This document shows positions 50,049-58,824 of a stretch of DNA of 64,000 bases, piece by piece. This DNA comes from Streptomyces sp. NBC_00249 (GTDB taxonomy: Bacteria; Actinomycetota; Actinomycetes; Streptomycetales; Streptomycetaceae). The notes beneath the pieces were generated by a model that saw only the letters and a program-made list of their open reading frames with translations, searched no databases and was not told the DNA's origin. Within the stretch, counting starts at the first letter, position 1. Each line of letters begins with the position of its first letter. Made by a program: the position numbers and the translations under genes. The stretch covers positions 186,001 to 250,000 of the forward strand of contig NZ_JAPEMV010000003.1 of assembly GCF_026342355.1 (NCBI RefSeq), in the 5' to 3' direction.

Positions 50049-53000
50049 ATGAGACCGATCACGCGGCGCGACGTCCGCCACCGGTACGACCCCCCACACA
50101 TCCGCAGAACTCCCGCCCCGCGCCGCGGCCGCCTGCGCGCCCGCGTCGCCGCCCTGACCGCCGCCGCCCTCGCGGCCGCCGGCCTCGCCGCCGCCGGACC
50201 GGCCACCGCCCGGGCGGACGCCGCCCCCGCCGCCCCTGCCACCACCGCCGGCTCGGCCACCGGCGTCACCCAGTCCGGCGCCACCTTCACCGTCAGCACC
50301 ACCACCGGGGCCAAGGCCCGCGTGGTCGTCGCGCGCGCCGACATCTTCCGGCTCTGGCTCTCGCCCGACGGCTCCTTCACCGACGACCCGGCCGGCGCCG
50401 ACCTCGCCCCCACCACCGATTTCGGTTCCGTGAACACCGGTTGGGCCGACGCGGGCACCTACTACCGGATCACCACCGGATCCCTGTCCATCCGGGTGAA
50501 CAAGAGCCCGCTGCAGTTCTCCGTCTACCGCGCCGACAACTCCACCCTCGTCTGGCAGGAATCGCAGCCCACCTCCTGGACCGGCGGCCAGACCACCCAG
50601 TACCTCACGCGCGGAGCCGACGAGCAGTTCTACGGAACCGGCCTGCGCCTCGGTGAATGGGCGCTGCGCGGCAAGACCGTCCCGGTGGCCGTCGACAACA
50701 AGTGGCGCGAGAACGACAACGCCAGCCCGGCGCCCTTCTACATGTCCACCAACGACTACGGCGTCATGCGCAACACCTGGGCCCCCGGCTCGTACGGCTT
50801 CAACGCCCCCACCACCCTCACCCACAACGAGAAGCGCTTCGACGCCTGGTACTTCACCGGGGACTCCCTCAAGTCCGTCCTCGACGCGTACACCGACGTC
50901 AGCGGCAAACCCTTCATGGCACCCCTGTGGGGCTTCGAACTCGGCAACGCCGACTGCTTCAACGCCTCCAACCCCGCCTACCAGGGCGACCACGACCGCC
51001 TCCGCCACCAGACCACCCCCGACGTCGTCGGCTACGCCGCGGACGCCCGCGCCGCCGACATGCCCTCGGGGTGGTTCCTGCCCAACGACGGCTACGGCTG
51101 CGGCTACACCGCACCCCTGAAGTCCACCGTCGACGCGCTGAAGGCCAAGGGCTTCCAGACGGGCCTGTGGACCTCCACCGGCCTCGGCTCCATCGCCGAC
51201 GAGGTGGGGACGGCCGGCACCCGGGGCGTCAAGACCGACGTCGCCTGGATCGGCGGAGGCTACAAGTACGCCTTCGACGGCGTCCGCCAGGCCGTCGAAG
51301 GCATCGAGAAGAACTCCGACGCCCGCCGCTACGTGTGGACCGTCGACGGCTGGGCCGGCACCCAGCGCAACGCCGTCGTCTGGACCGGCGACACCTACGG
51401 CACCTGGGACGACATGCGCTGGCACGTCCCCGCCATCACCGGCGCGGGTCTGTCCGCACTCAACTACGCCTCCGGAGACGTCGACGGGATCTTCGGCGGC
51501 AGCCCCAGGACCTACACCCGCGACCTCCAGTGGAAGGCCTTCACCCCCGCCTTCATGACCATGTCCGGCTGGGGCGCCACGGGCCCGTCGGCCGGCTACC
51601 AGGACAAGCAGCCCTGGCGGTTCGCCGAACCGTACCTGTCGGTCAACCGCAAGTACCTCCAGCTCAAGATGAGGCTGATGCCCTACCTGTACACGATGAG
51701 CCGCACCGCCCACGAGAGCGGCGTCCCCAGCACCCGCGCCCTCGTCCTGGAGTACCCCGACGACCCGGTGGCCCGCGGGAACCAGACCAGCGGCCAGTTC
51801 ATGGCCGGGGACTCCTTCCTCGTCGCCCCGGTCGTCTCGGACACCTCCGTACGGGACGGCATCTACCTGCCCGCCGGGACCTGGACCGACTACTGGAGCG
51901 GGAAGACGTACGCCGGTCCGGGCTGGCTGAACAACTACCAGGCACCCCTGGACACCCTCCCGCTCTTCGTCAAGGGCGGCGCCATCGTCCCCATGTGGCC
52001 GCAGATGAACTGGACGGGCGAGAAGCCCCTGTCCACCCTCACCTACGACATCCACCCGCGCGGGAACTCCACCTTCAGCCTCTACGAGGACGACGGCCGC
52101 ACCCGCGCCCACGAGAGCGGCGCCTACGCCCGCCAGCGCGTGGACGTCACCGCCCCCACCGCGGGCTCCGGCACGGTCACCGTCTCCGTCGGCGCCCCCA
52201 CCGGCAGTTACGCCGGACAACAGGCCGCACGCGGCTACGAGTTCTCCCTCCACGTGGCCTCCGCCCCCACCACCCTGACCACCGACGGCGCGGCCCTGCC
52301 CCGCCTCACCACCAAGGCCGCCTACGACACCGCCACCACCGGGTGGTTCTTCGACCCCGCCGACCGGGCCGGGATCCTGTGGGTCAAGACCGGCGTCAAG
52401 GGCGGGGCCTTCACCCTCACCGCCGACGGTACGGCCGTCCCGCCCGCCGGCCCGGTCCCCACCGGCTCCGCGCCGATCTCCCAGGCCGCCTGGAACCTGG
52501 TCTCCGCCGACAGCCAGGAGACCGCCGCCGAGAACGGCGCCGCCGGCAACGCCTTCGACGGGAACCCGGCCACCCTGTGGCACACCGCCTGGTCCACCGG
52601 CACCCCCGCCGCGCTCCCGCACGAGATCGTCGTCGACCTCGGCGCCCGCTACACCGTCGACGGCCTCGGCTACCTCCCCCGCCAGGACGGCGGGGCCAAC
52701 GGCCGCATCGGCGCCTACGAGGCCTACGTGTCCGACACCACCACCGACTGGGGCGCCCCCGCCGCCACCGGCACCCTCCCCGACACCCCGGCCGCGAAAT
52801 CCGTCACCCTCGCCCCCAGAACCGGCCGCTACCTGAAACTGCGCGCCCTGACCGAAGCCGGCGGCCGCGGCCCCTGGACCAGCGCCGCCGAACTCACCCT
52901 CACCGGCCGCCCCGCACCCCTCCCCGCCGACGCCACCCTCGTCGGCGCCGCCTCCGGGCGCTGCCTGGACCTCCCGCACAGCGCCACCGTCCCCGGCACC

Positions 53001-53294
53001 CAGCCCACCCTCTACACCTGCCACGGAGGCCCGAACCAGCGCTGGACCCTGCGGGGCGACGGCCGCCTCACCGGCCTCGGCGGGGTCTGCCTCGACGCCG
53101 CCGACCCGGCCAAGGTCACCGTCCAGGCCTGCACCGGCGGCTCCGGCCAGACCTGGCAGCCCGGCCCGGACGGCAGTCTCCGTACGCTCGGCCAGTGCCT
53201 CACCCCGGCCGGCAACGGCACCGCCGACGGCACCCGGCTCACCCGCGCCGCCTGCGCCTCCACCCCGGCCCAGCGCTGGACCTTCACCCCCTGA
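50049..53294 (+). CDS. Secreted GH31 glycosidase with F5/8-type and ricin-type carbohydrate-binding domains
   Basis: A 1081-residue exported enzyme. A twin-Arg-containing basic start precedes a signal-type hydrophobic segment (about 33-55). A GH31 N-terminal beta domain and (beta/alpha)8 barrel follow; the likely nucleophile is D397 (KTDVAW) and acid/base D448 (WTGDTYGTWDD). A C-terminal beta domain, a discoidin/CBM32-like module (about 810-955) and a ricin-type beta-trefoil (about 960-1080, repeated QxW) complete it. It probably removes alpha-linked glucose or xylose from polysaccharides outside the cell. The 3' end overlaps the convergent MFS gene by 11 bases. Confidence 0.9.
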   Translation: MRPITRRDVRHRYDPPHIRRTPAPRRGRLRARVAALTAAALAAAGLAAAGPATARADAAPAAPATTAGSATGVTQSGATFTVSTTTGAKARVVVARADIFRLWLSPDGSFTDDPAGADLAPTTDFGSVNTGWADAGTYYRITTGSLSIRVNKSPLQFSVYRADNSTLVWQESQPTSWTGGQTTQYLTRGADEQFYGTGLRLGEWALRGKTVPVAVDNKWRENDNASPAPFYMSTNDYGVMRNTWAPGSYGFNAPTTLTHNEKRFDAWYFTGDSLKSVLDAYTDVSGKPFMAPLWGFELGNADCFNASNPAYQGDHDRLRHQTTPDVVGYAADARAADMPSGWFLPNDGYGCGYTAPLKSTVDALKAKGFQTGLWTSTGLGSIADEVGTAGTRGVKTDVAWIGGGYKYAFDGVRQAVEGIEKNSDARRYVWTVDGWAGTQRNAVVWTGDTYGTWDDMRWHVPAITGAGLSALNYASGDVDGIFGGSPRTYTRDLQWKAFTPAFMTMSGWGATGPSAGYQDKQPWRFAEPYLSVNRKYLQLKMRLMPYLYTMSRTAHESGVPSTRALVLEYPDDPVARGNQTSGQFMAGDSFLVAPVVSDTSVRDGIYLPAGTWTDYWSGKTYAGPGWLNNYQAPLDTLPLFVKGGAIVPMWPQMNWTGEKPLSTLTYDIHPRGNSTFSLYEDDGRTRAHESGAYARQRVDVTAPTAGSGTVTVSVGAPTGSYAGQQAARGYEFSLHVASAPTTLTTDGAALPRLTTKAAYDTATTGWFFDPADRAGILWVKTGVKGGAFTLTADGTAVPPAGPVPTGSAPISQAAWNLVSADSQETAAENGAAGNAFDGNPATLWHTAWSTGTPAALPHEIVVDLGARYTVDGLGYLPRQDGGANGRIGAYEAYVSDTTTDWGAPAATGTLPDTPAAKSVTLAPRTGRYLKLRALTEAGGRGPWTSAAELTLTGRPAPLPADATLVGAASGRCLDLPHSATVPGTQPTLYTCHGGPNQRWTLRGDGRLTGLGGVCLDAADPAKVTVQACTGGSGQTWQPGPDGSLRTLGQCLTPAGNGTADGTRLTRAACASTPAQRWTFTP

Positions 53295-54621
53295 GACCTG
53301 CCGGGCCGGACACCTCCCCCACGGGTGTCCGGCCCGGCAGCAGCCAGGCCGCGGCCAGCCCCACGGCCGCCAGCGCGGCCAGGGCGGCGAAGGTCCGGGG
53401 AGCGGCCCCCGCCGCCCCCGCGCCCGCCGCGACCGCGATGCCCAGCGACGGGCCCACGTTCATGGCCGTCTGCTTGAGCCCGCCCACCACCCCCGCGTAA
53501 CCGGCCGGGGCGTCACCCACCACCGTCCCGGTGGCGGTGACCATCACCGCCGCGAACCCGGCGCCCAGCACCCCGAACGCCACCGGGCCGCCCGACTCCA
53601 GCCCGCAGATCCCCGCCACCACCAGCCCCGTCCCGGTGAGCGCCGTCGCCCGCGCCCCGAACCGGCGCAGCGCGGCGCCGGCCACCGGCGCCCCCGCCAC
53701 CATCAGGGCGGTCAGCGGCAGCACCCGGACCCCGGTGGCGAGCGCACCGAGGCCCCGTACGTCCTGGAGCAGGAACGTGGCGGTGAACAGCGCTCCGAAC
53801 ATCCCGGCGGACACCGTCAGCAGCAGCCCCAGCGACGCCGCGACCGGCACCGACCGCGCCACCGCCGCCGGCACCAGCGGCCGCCGGCCGCGCCGCTCAC
53901 CGTGCAGGAACAGCGCCCCCAGCCCGGCGGCCGCCCCGAGCCCCACCAGCGTCGGTGCACCGGCCCACCCGTCGGCCGGCACCCCGGCCAGCGCGTACAC
54001 CAGCGCGGCGAGCGCCGCCGCCAGCAATGCCGGACCGCCGGCCCCCAGCCGCCCGGACTCCGACGGCCCGGGCGCGGGCACCCGTAGGGCCAGGACCAGG
54101 GCGGCGATCACCAGGGCGACCGGCACGTTCACCACGAACACCGCCCGCCAGCCGGCCTGCGCCACCAGCAGCCCGCCCAGCAGCGGTCCCGCCGCCGCGG
54201 CCACCCCGATCGCGCCGGTCCGCACCGCGATCGCCCTGCCCAGCCGTTCGGGCGGACAGCCCACCCGCAGCAGCGCGAGCGTCGCGGGCTGCAGCAGCGC
54301 CCCGAACAGCCCCTGGACGGCGCGCAGCGCGATCACCCAGCCGACCCCGGGGGCGAGGGCGATGCCCGCCGAGGCGGCGGCGAAGCCGAGCACCCCGGTC
54401 AGCATCAGCCGCCCGTGCCCGTACCGGTCGCCGAGCCGCCCGGCGAGCACCAGGAAGGCGGCGACGGCGAGCAGGTAGGCGGTGCTCGTCCACTGCACCT
54501 CGGCCACGCTCGCCCCGAGTTCGCGCCGCAGATCGGGCTGCACCACGATCAGCACGGTTCCGTCGAGGGCGACGAGCATCGCTCCGCCGACGCTGACCAG
54601 CAGCGAGAGCCGGTGCCTCAC
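53284..54621 (-). CDS. MFS drug-efflux transporter (DHA2-like)
   Basis: A 445-residue transporter with many hydrophobic helices. Motifs include DGTVLIVVQPDLRRELG in helix 1, the A-loop GRLGDRYGHGRLM and the antiporter-type segment PLLGGLLVAQAGWRAVFVVNVP. It starts at GTG 54621 overlapping the TetR stop (GTGA), so the TetR protein is its regulator. The last codons also encode, on the other strand, the terminator of the GH31 gene. Confidence 0.9.
   Translation of the reverse strand: MRHRLSLLVSVGGAMLVALDGTVLIVVQPDLRRELGASVAEVQWTSTAYLLAVAAFLVLAGRLGDRYGHGRLMLTGVLGFAAASAGIALAPGVGWVIALRAVQGLFGALLQPATLALLRVGCPPERLGRAIAVRTGAIGVAAAAGPLLGGLLVAQAGWRAVFVVNVPVALVIAALVLALRVPAPGPSESGRLGAGGPALLAAALAALVYALAGVPADGWAGAPTLVGLGAAAGLGALFLHGERRGRRPLVPAAVARSVPVAASLGLLLTVSAGMFGALFTATFLLQDVRGLGALATGVRVLPLTALMVAGAPVAGAALRRFGARATALTGTGLVVAGICGLESGGPVAFGVLGAGFAAVMVTATGTVVGDAPAGYAGVVGGLKQTAMNVGPSLGIAVAAGAGAAGAAPRTFAALAALAAVGLAAAWLLPGRTPVGEVSGPAGLRG
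53298..53340 (+). terminator. Terminator of the GH31 gene, inside the MFS coding end
   Basis: Perfect 17-base arms (53298-53314 CTGCCGGGCCGGACACC, 53324-53340) separated by nine bases, starting four bases after the GH31 stop and lying wholly inside the 3' end of the convergent MFS gene. Confidence 0.88.
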
Positions 54622-55211
54622 GGCGCCTCCGGCCCGAGATGCGCGTCCAGGGCCGCGCCGACCAGCCGGTCGACCAGGTCCCCGGCGTCGGAGCCCAGCA
54701 CGAGGGGCAGACTGCCCCAGGCCCACAGCTGCGCCACCCCGTGCAGGTTCGCCCACAGGGCGGCCGCCGTGAGCTCCGGCTCGGCGGCGTCGCACCAGGC
54801 GACCAGCTCCACCAGCAGCCCGAACAGCGGCAGCGTGGACTCCCGCAGCCGGGGCCCGCCGGCGCCGCCCTCCACCGGGCTCGCCAGCAGGTCGTGGCGG
54901 AACATCAGCTCGAACATCGCCCGGTGCTCCAGCGCGTAGCCGACGTACGCCGACGCGAGCGCCCGCACCCGCTCCCGCGGCGCGGCCGCCCCGGCTCCCG
55001 CCCGCGCGAAGCGGGCGCCCATCTCGGCGAACCCGCGCCGGGCGATGGCCGACAGCAGGGCCTGGTGGGTGGGGAAGTACCGCCGGGGCGCCCCGTGGGA
55101 GACCCCGGCCCGGCGGGCGATCTCCCGCAGGCCCAGGGCCCCGGTCCCCTCGGTCTTGACGAGTTCGACACCGACATCGATCAGCCGCTCGCGCAGCGGG
55201 CTCTCTTCCAT
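54618..55211 (-). CDS. TetR-family regulator of the MFS gene
   Basis: A 197-residue repressor. The N-terminal helix-turn-helix is at about 10-55 (LREIARRAGVSHGAPRRYFPTHQALL); the C-terminal ligand domain resembles the TetR_C_13/WHG type. Translationally coupled to the MFS transporter. A long perfect palindrome sits immediately upstream of ATG 55211 (55214-55248), a clear operator for autorepression. Confidence 0.92.
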   Translation of the reverse strand: MEESPLRERLIDVGVELVKTEGTGALGLREIARRAGVSHGAPRRYFPTHQALLSAIARRGFAEMGARFARAGAGAAAPRERVRALASAYVGYALEHRAMFELMFRHDLLASPVEGGAGGPRLRESTLPLFGLLVELVAWCDAAEPELTAAALWANLHGVAQLWAWGSLPLVLGSDAGDLVDRLVGAALDAHLGPEAP

Positions 55212-55213
55212 GA

Positions 55214-55248
55214 AGACACTGTCTACCAGAAGGGGGTAGACAGTGTCT
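55214..55248. promoter_or_regulatory. TetR operator palindrome
   Basis: Perfect 14-base arms AGACACTGTCTACC (55214-55227) and GGTAGACAGTGTCT (55235-55248) with a seven-base spacer, touching the TetR start codon on one side and the last codon of the next TetR gene on the other. Confidence 0.85.
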
Positions 55249-55861
55249 ACGAGCCTTCGGGCGCGCCCGGCTCCAGAGCGTCGAGCCAGCTCAGCAGGCG
55301 GGCCCCCTCCCGGGTCATGACCTCCGGGTCGCGCAGGGCGTTGGCGAGCAGCGACATCCCCTGGTAGGCGCCGACGAGCGTCAGCGCGAGCCCCTCGGGG
55401 TCGGCCGCGCCCATCTCGCGGAACTGCAGCTCCACCCAGTCCAGGAGCCGGCGGATCACCCGGCCCGCCGCGAGGTCGAGCCCGCCGTCGTCGCGTTTGC
55501 CGAGTTCGGCGGCGAGGGTGCCCGTGGGGCAGCCGTGCCGGACGGCGCTGTCGCGCTGGCCGACCCATGCCTCGACCAGCGCCTTGAGGCGTTCGCGCGG
55601 TCCTGGGAGCAGGCCGAGCCGGGCGGTGAGGGCCTCGAGGTGGGTGACGTGCTCGGAGAGGGCGGCCTCGACCAGCTCGTCCTTGGTCTTGAAGTAGTAG
55701 TAGACGTTGCCGACCGGCACCTCGGCGACGCGGGCGATGTCGGCGAGGGTCGTGCGCTCCACGCCCTGCTCGTACAGGACCAGGGAGGCGGCCGCCGTCA
55801 GCCGCTGACGCTTGCCGGGTGCCTTCGCCGCGGCCTTCCCGGAATCTTTTGAGTTAGTCAC
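55247..55861 (-). CDS. TetR-family regulator (divergent to NmrA-like gene)
   Basis: A 204-residue repressor: helix-turn-helix at about 15-62 (TLADIARVAEVPVGNVYYYFKTKDELV), ligand domain after it. It starts at GTG 55861, inside a palindrome GTTAGTC-N4-GACTAAC. It should regulate the divergent SDR/dehalogenase operon and itself. The downstream TetR gene follows on the same strand, but its own operator suggests separate control. Confidence 0.92.
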   Translation of the reverse strand: MTNSKDSGKAAAKAPGKRQRLTAAASLVLYEQGVERTTLADIARVAEVPVGNVYYYFKTKDELVEAALSEHVTHLEALTARLGLLPGPRERLKALVEAWVGQRDSAVRHGCPTGTLAAELGKRDDGGLDLAAGRVIRRLLDWVELQFREMGAADPEGLALTLVGAYQGMSLLANALRDPEVMTREGARLLSWLDALEPGAPEGS

Positions 55862-55876
55862 CCGACTAACTATAGA
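55849..55876 (+). promoter_or_regulatory. Promoter of the NmrA-like gene overlapping a TetR operator
   Basis: TTGAGT (55849-55854), 16-base spacer, TATAGA (55871-55876). The palindrome GTTAGTC/GACTAAC (55853-55859 and 55864-55870) fills the spacer, so repressor binding would exclude RNA polymerase. Confidence 0.65.
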
Positions 55877-55920
55877 CAGCGGGGGGTCCGGCCGTGCTAA
55901 CTTCCTTCCCGACGGACCAA

Positions 55921-55938
55921 GTCAGTCAACTAACTAAC
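55921..55938. promoter_or_regulatory. Second, degenerate TetR operator
   Basis: GTCAGTC-AACT-AACTAAC matches the operator at 55853-55870 with the same geometry and one mismatch in each arm; it lies in the leader of the NmrA-like gene, about 17 bases before its ATG. Confidence 0.55.
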
Positions 55939-55955
55939 TTCTTGGGGAGATCGAC

Positions 55956-56780
55956 ATGATCGTGGTGACGGGTGCGACCGGGAACGTCGGACAGGCGCTG
56001 GTACGGACGCTCACGCAGGACGGGCTGAAGGTGACGGCGGTGGCCCGCCGGATCACCGCCGCCGACGTACCCGAGGGGGTGCGGGCGGTCGCCGCCGACC
56101 TGGCCGACCCGGCCGGCCTGCGGACCGCCTTCGACGGAGCGCGGGCGCTGTTCCTGCTGGTGGCGGGGGAGGACCCGGACGGCATCCTCAAGGAGGCCGC
56201 GTCGGCCGGCATCCGCAAGGTCGTCCTGCTCTCCTCGCAGGGCGCGGGCACCCGGCCGCAGGCCTACCGGCACCCGGCCCGCTTCGAGGAGGCCCTGCGC
56301 GGATCCGGACTCGCCTGGACGGTGCTGCGCTCCGGCGGGATGGACACCAACGCCTTCGCCTGGGCCGAGTCGATCCGCACCCGGCGGGAGGCCGGGGCGC
56401 CGTTCGCCGACGTCGCCCTGCCCTTCGTCGACCCGGACGACGTCGCGGCGGTCGCCGCCCGCGCCCTGACGGACGACGACACCCACACCGGCGCCACCTA
56501 CACCCTGACCGGCCCCGCCCCGACCACCCCGCGCGAGCGGGCGGCGGCGATCGCCGCCGCACTGGGCGAACCGGTCCGCTTCACCGAGCAGACCCGCGAA
56601 CAGGCCCACGCCCTGATGGCCCGCTTCATGCCGCTGCCCGTCGTCGAGGGCACCCTCGCCCTCCTCGGCGCACCGACCCCCGACGAGCAGCGGGTCAGCC
56701 CCGACGTCGCACACGTCCTGGGCCGGGAGCCCGGCACCTTCGCCGCCTGGGCCGCCCGCAACGCCCCCGCCTTCCGCTGA
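55956..56780 (+). CDS. NmrA-like NAD(P)-binding SDR
   Basis: A 274-residue atypical SDR (NmrA/QOR2 type). The nucleotide motif is VTGATGNVGQALV (4-16) and the fold continues with KVVLLSSQGAG. There is no standard YxxxK, as in many NmrA-like sensors and quinone reductases. A GGGGAG site precedes ATG 55956. It is controlled by the divergent TetR regulator and followed by a dehalogenase-like gene in the same direction, suggesting a small stress or detoxification operon. Confidence 0.88.
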   Translation: MIVVTGATGNVGQALVRTLTQDGLKVTAVARRITAADVPEGVRAVAADLADPAGLRTAFDGARALFLLVAGEDPDGILKEAASAGIRKVVLLSSQGAGTRPQAYRHPARFEEALRGSGLAWTVLRSGGMDTNAFAWAESIRTRREAGAPFADVALPFVDPDDVAAVAARALTDDDTHTGATYTLTGPAPTTPRERAAAIAAALGEPVRFTEQTREQAHALMARFMPLPVVEGTLALLGAPTPDEQRVSPDVAHVLGREPGTFAAWAARNAPAFR

Positions 56781-56839
56781 CCACGACGACGCCCCCGATC
56801 AGCCCCTCCGACTCCGACGAACGAACGAAGGACCTGACC

Positions 56840-57706
56840 ATGCCCGTCCAGCACCTCCTCGGCTCGACCATCCACCACCGGGAGTCCGGTACCGGCGCCC
56901 CGATCGTCTTCCTCCACGGCAACCCGACCTCCTCCCACCTGTGGCGGGACGTCATACCGGCCGTCGGCCCCGGCCGGCTGCTCGCCCCCGACCTCATCGG
57001 CATGGGCGAGTCCGGCAAACCCGACATCGACTACACCTTCGACGACCACGCCCGCCACCTCGACGCCTGGTTCGACGCACTCGGCCTCCAGGACGTCGTC
57101 CTCGTCGGCCACGACTGGGGCGGCGCCCTGGCCTTCGACTGGGCCGCGCGCCACCCGGACCGGGTCCGCGGCATCGCCTTCACCGAGACCATCGTCAAGC
57201 CGATGGCCTGGGAGGAGTTCCCGGAGGCCGGACGCGCGCTGTTCGAGGCGATCAAGACCGAAGGAGTCGGCGAGGCCATGATCCTCGACGGCAACGCCTT
57301 CATCGAGGAAGCCCTGCCCGGCACCGTCGCCACCGGGCTCGCCGACGGCGACCACGACGTCTACCGCAAGCCCTACCCGACCCGGGACAGCCGCCTCCCG
57401 CTCCTGCGTTGGGCCCGCTCGATGCCGCTGGGCGGCGAACCCGCCGAGGTCGTCGCCCGGATCGAGGCGTACGACCGGTGGCTGGCGGCCAGTGCGGACG
57501 TCCCCAAGCTGCTGCTCACCTTCGAGCCCGGACCGGGCGCGATGATGCACGAGGGGATCATCGCCTGGTGCGAGCGGAACATCGCCGGCCTGGAGACCGT
57601 GCACTCCGACGCCGTGGCCGGACACCACACACCCGAGGACCAGCCCCTGCTGATCGCCGCCGCCCTCGCGGCCTGGGCGGACCGGCACGGCCTGCGGCTC
57701 CCGTAG
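56840..57706 (+). CDS. Haloalkane dehalogenase-like alpha/beta-hydrolase
   Basis: A 288-residue alpha/beta-hydrolase closely of the haloalkane dehalogenase type. The oxyanion/halide motif is HGNPTSSHLWR (with Asn and later Trp as halide ligands), the nucleophile is D92 in GHDWGG, and the base His is in VAGHHTPEDQP. It would hydrolyse carbon-halogen bonds; some relatives are luciferases or have other substrates. It follows the NmrA-like gene by 59 bases and is probably cotranscribed. Confidence 0.9.
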   Translation: MPVQHLLGSTIHHRESGTGAPIVFLHGNPTSSHLWRDVIPAVGPGRLLAPDLIGMGESGKPDIDYTFDDHARHLDAWFDALGLQDVVLVGHDWGGALAFDWAARHPDRVRGIAFTETIVKPMAWEEFPEAGRALFEAIKTEGVGEAMILDGNAFIEEALPGTVATGLADGDHDVYRKPYPTRDSRLPLLRWARSMPLGGEPAEVVARIEAYDRWLAASADVPKLLLTFEPGPGAMMHEGIIAWCERNIAGLETVHSDAVAGHHTPEDQPLLIAAALAAWADRHGLRLP

Positions 57707-57722
57707 GACGGAGGCGGTCGGC

Positions 57723-57750
57723 GGGTGGCGGGTGGCGGGTGGCGAGGGGG
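57723..57750 (+). repeat. GGGTGGC tandem repeat with G-quadruplex pattern
   Basis: Three GGGTGGC-type units followed by GGGGG: four G-runs with loops of 4, 4 and 6 bases, about 50 bases upstream of the aldo/keto reductase start. Confidence 0.75.
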
Positions 57751-57796
57751 ACGGTAAGCAGTGGCGGGGCGGCCCGACCTGGGAGATCATCCCCGG

Positions 57797-58723
57797 ATGA
57801 CACCGCACAAGATCACCGCAGCCGCGTCGGGCACCTGGAAGCTCGGCGACCTGGAGGTCAACCGCATCGGCTTCGGCGCGATGCGCCTCCCGCAGAGCGG
57901 CCACGCCCTCATCGCGGACGCCGCCTCCAGCGACCGGGGCCGAGCCATAGCCGTCCTGCGGCGCGCCGTCGAGCTCGGCGTGAACCACATCGACACCGCC
58001 GCCTTCTACTTCTCCCCGCTGCGCTCCGCCAACGAGCTGATCAACAGCGCGCTCGGCGGCCCCTACCCCGACGACCTGGTCATCGCCACCAAGGTCGGCC
58101 CGGGCCGGGACCCCTCGGGCGAATGGAACGCCCACGCCAGGACCCCCGAGGGGCTGCGCGGGCAGGTCGAGGAGAACCTGCGCCAGCTCGGCCGCGACCA
58201 CCTCGACCTGGTCAACCTGCGCGTCCTCGGCACCGACTCCGTCGCCGAACGCTTCGGCGCCCTGGCCGAACTCCGCGAGGCCGGACTCATCCGCCACCTC
58301 GGGGTCTCCAACGTCACCCCCGAACAGCTCGCCGAGGCCCGGGAGATCGCCCCCGTGGTCTGCGTGCAGAACCCGTACGGCATCGGCATGCGCCCCGACC
58401 AGGACGAGTTCGTCCGCTCCTGCGGGGAGCAGGGCATCGCCTTCGTGCCCTTCTACTCGATCGCCGCCGCCGGGCGGGAGACCGGCGCGAGCCCCGCCGA
58501 GAGCGAGGAACTCCTCTCCGTCGCCCGGGCGCACGGGGCGAGCCCCGCCCAGGTCCGGCTGGCCTGGGTCCTGCACCGCGGACCGCACGTCCTGGCCATC
58601 CCCGGCACCGGGAACCCGGACCACCTCGAAGCCAACGTCGCCGCGGGCGCGCTGAGCCTCTCCGACGAGGACCTGGCCGTCCTGGACGCCGTCCACCACG
58701 GCCCGGACGCCGTCCGGCCGTGA
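57797..58723 (+). CDS. Aldo/keto reductase
   Basis: A 308-residue AKR with the (beta/alpha)8 pattern. The early GFGAMRLPQSG, the catalytic-region NHIDTAAFYF (Asp and Tyr), the Lys in VIATKVGPGR and the NADPH-binding C-terminal part (LAIPGTGNPDHLEAN) are visible. It reduces aldehydes or ketones with NADPH. Its start is 46 bases past a G-rich repeat. No operon partner is obvious. Confidence 0.92.
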   Translation: MTPHKITAAASGTWKLGDLEVNRIGFGAMRLPQSGHALIADAASSDRGRAIAVLRRAVELGVNHIDTAAFYFSPLRSANELINSALGGPYPDDLVIATKVGPGRDPSGEWNAHARTPEGLRGQVEENLRQLGRDHLDLVNLRVLGTDSVAERFGALAELREAGLIRHLGVSNVTPEQLAEAREIAPVVCVQNPYGIGMRPDQDEFVRSCGEQGIAFVPFYSIAAAGRETGASPAESEELLSVARAHGASPAQVRLAWVLHRGPHVLAIPGTGNPDHLEANVAAGALSLSDEDLAVLDAVHHGPDAVRP

Positions 58724-58824
58724 ACCCGTAGGCCGTCTCGCCCGGCGGGGTGGGGCGCGCCGCCCGCCGCCGGGCCGCACCCCGGTCGTCCCGGTGGCGC
58801 CCCGGCGTCCGGCACAATCGGCGG

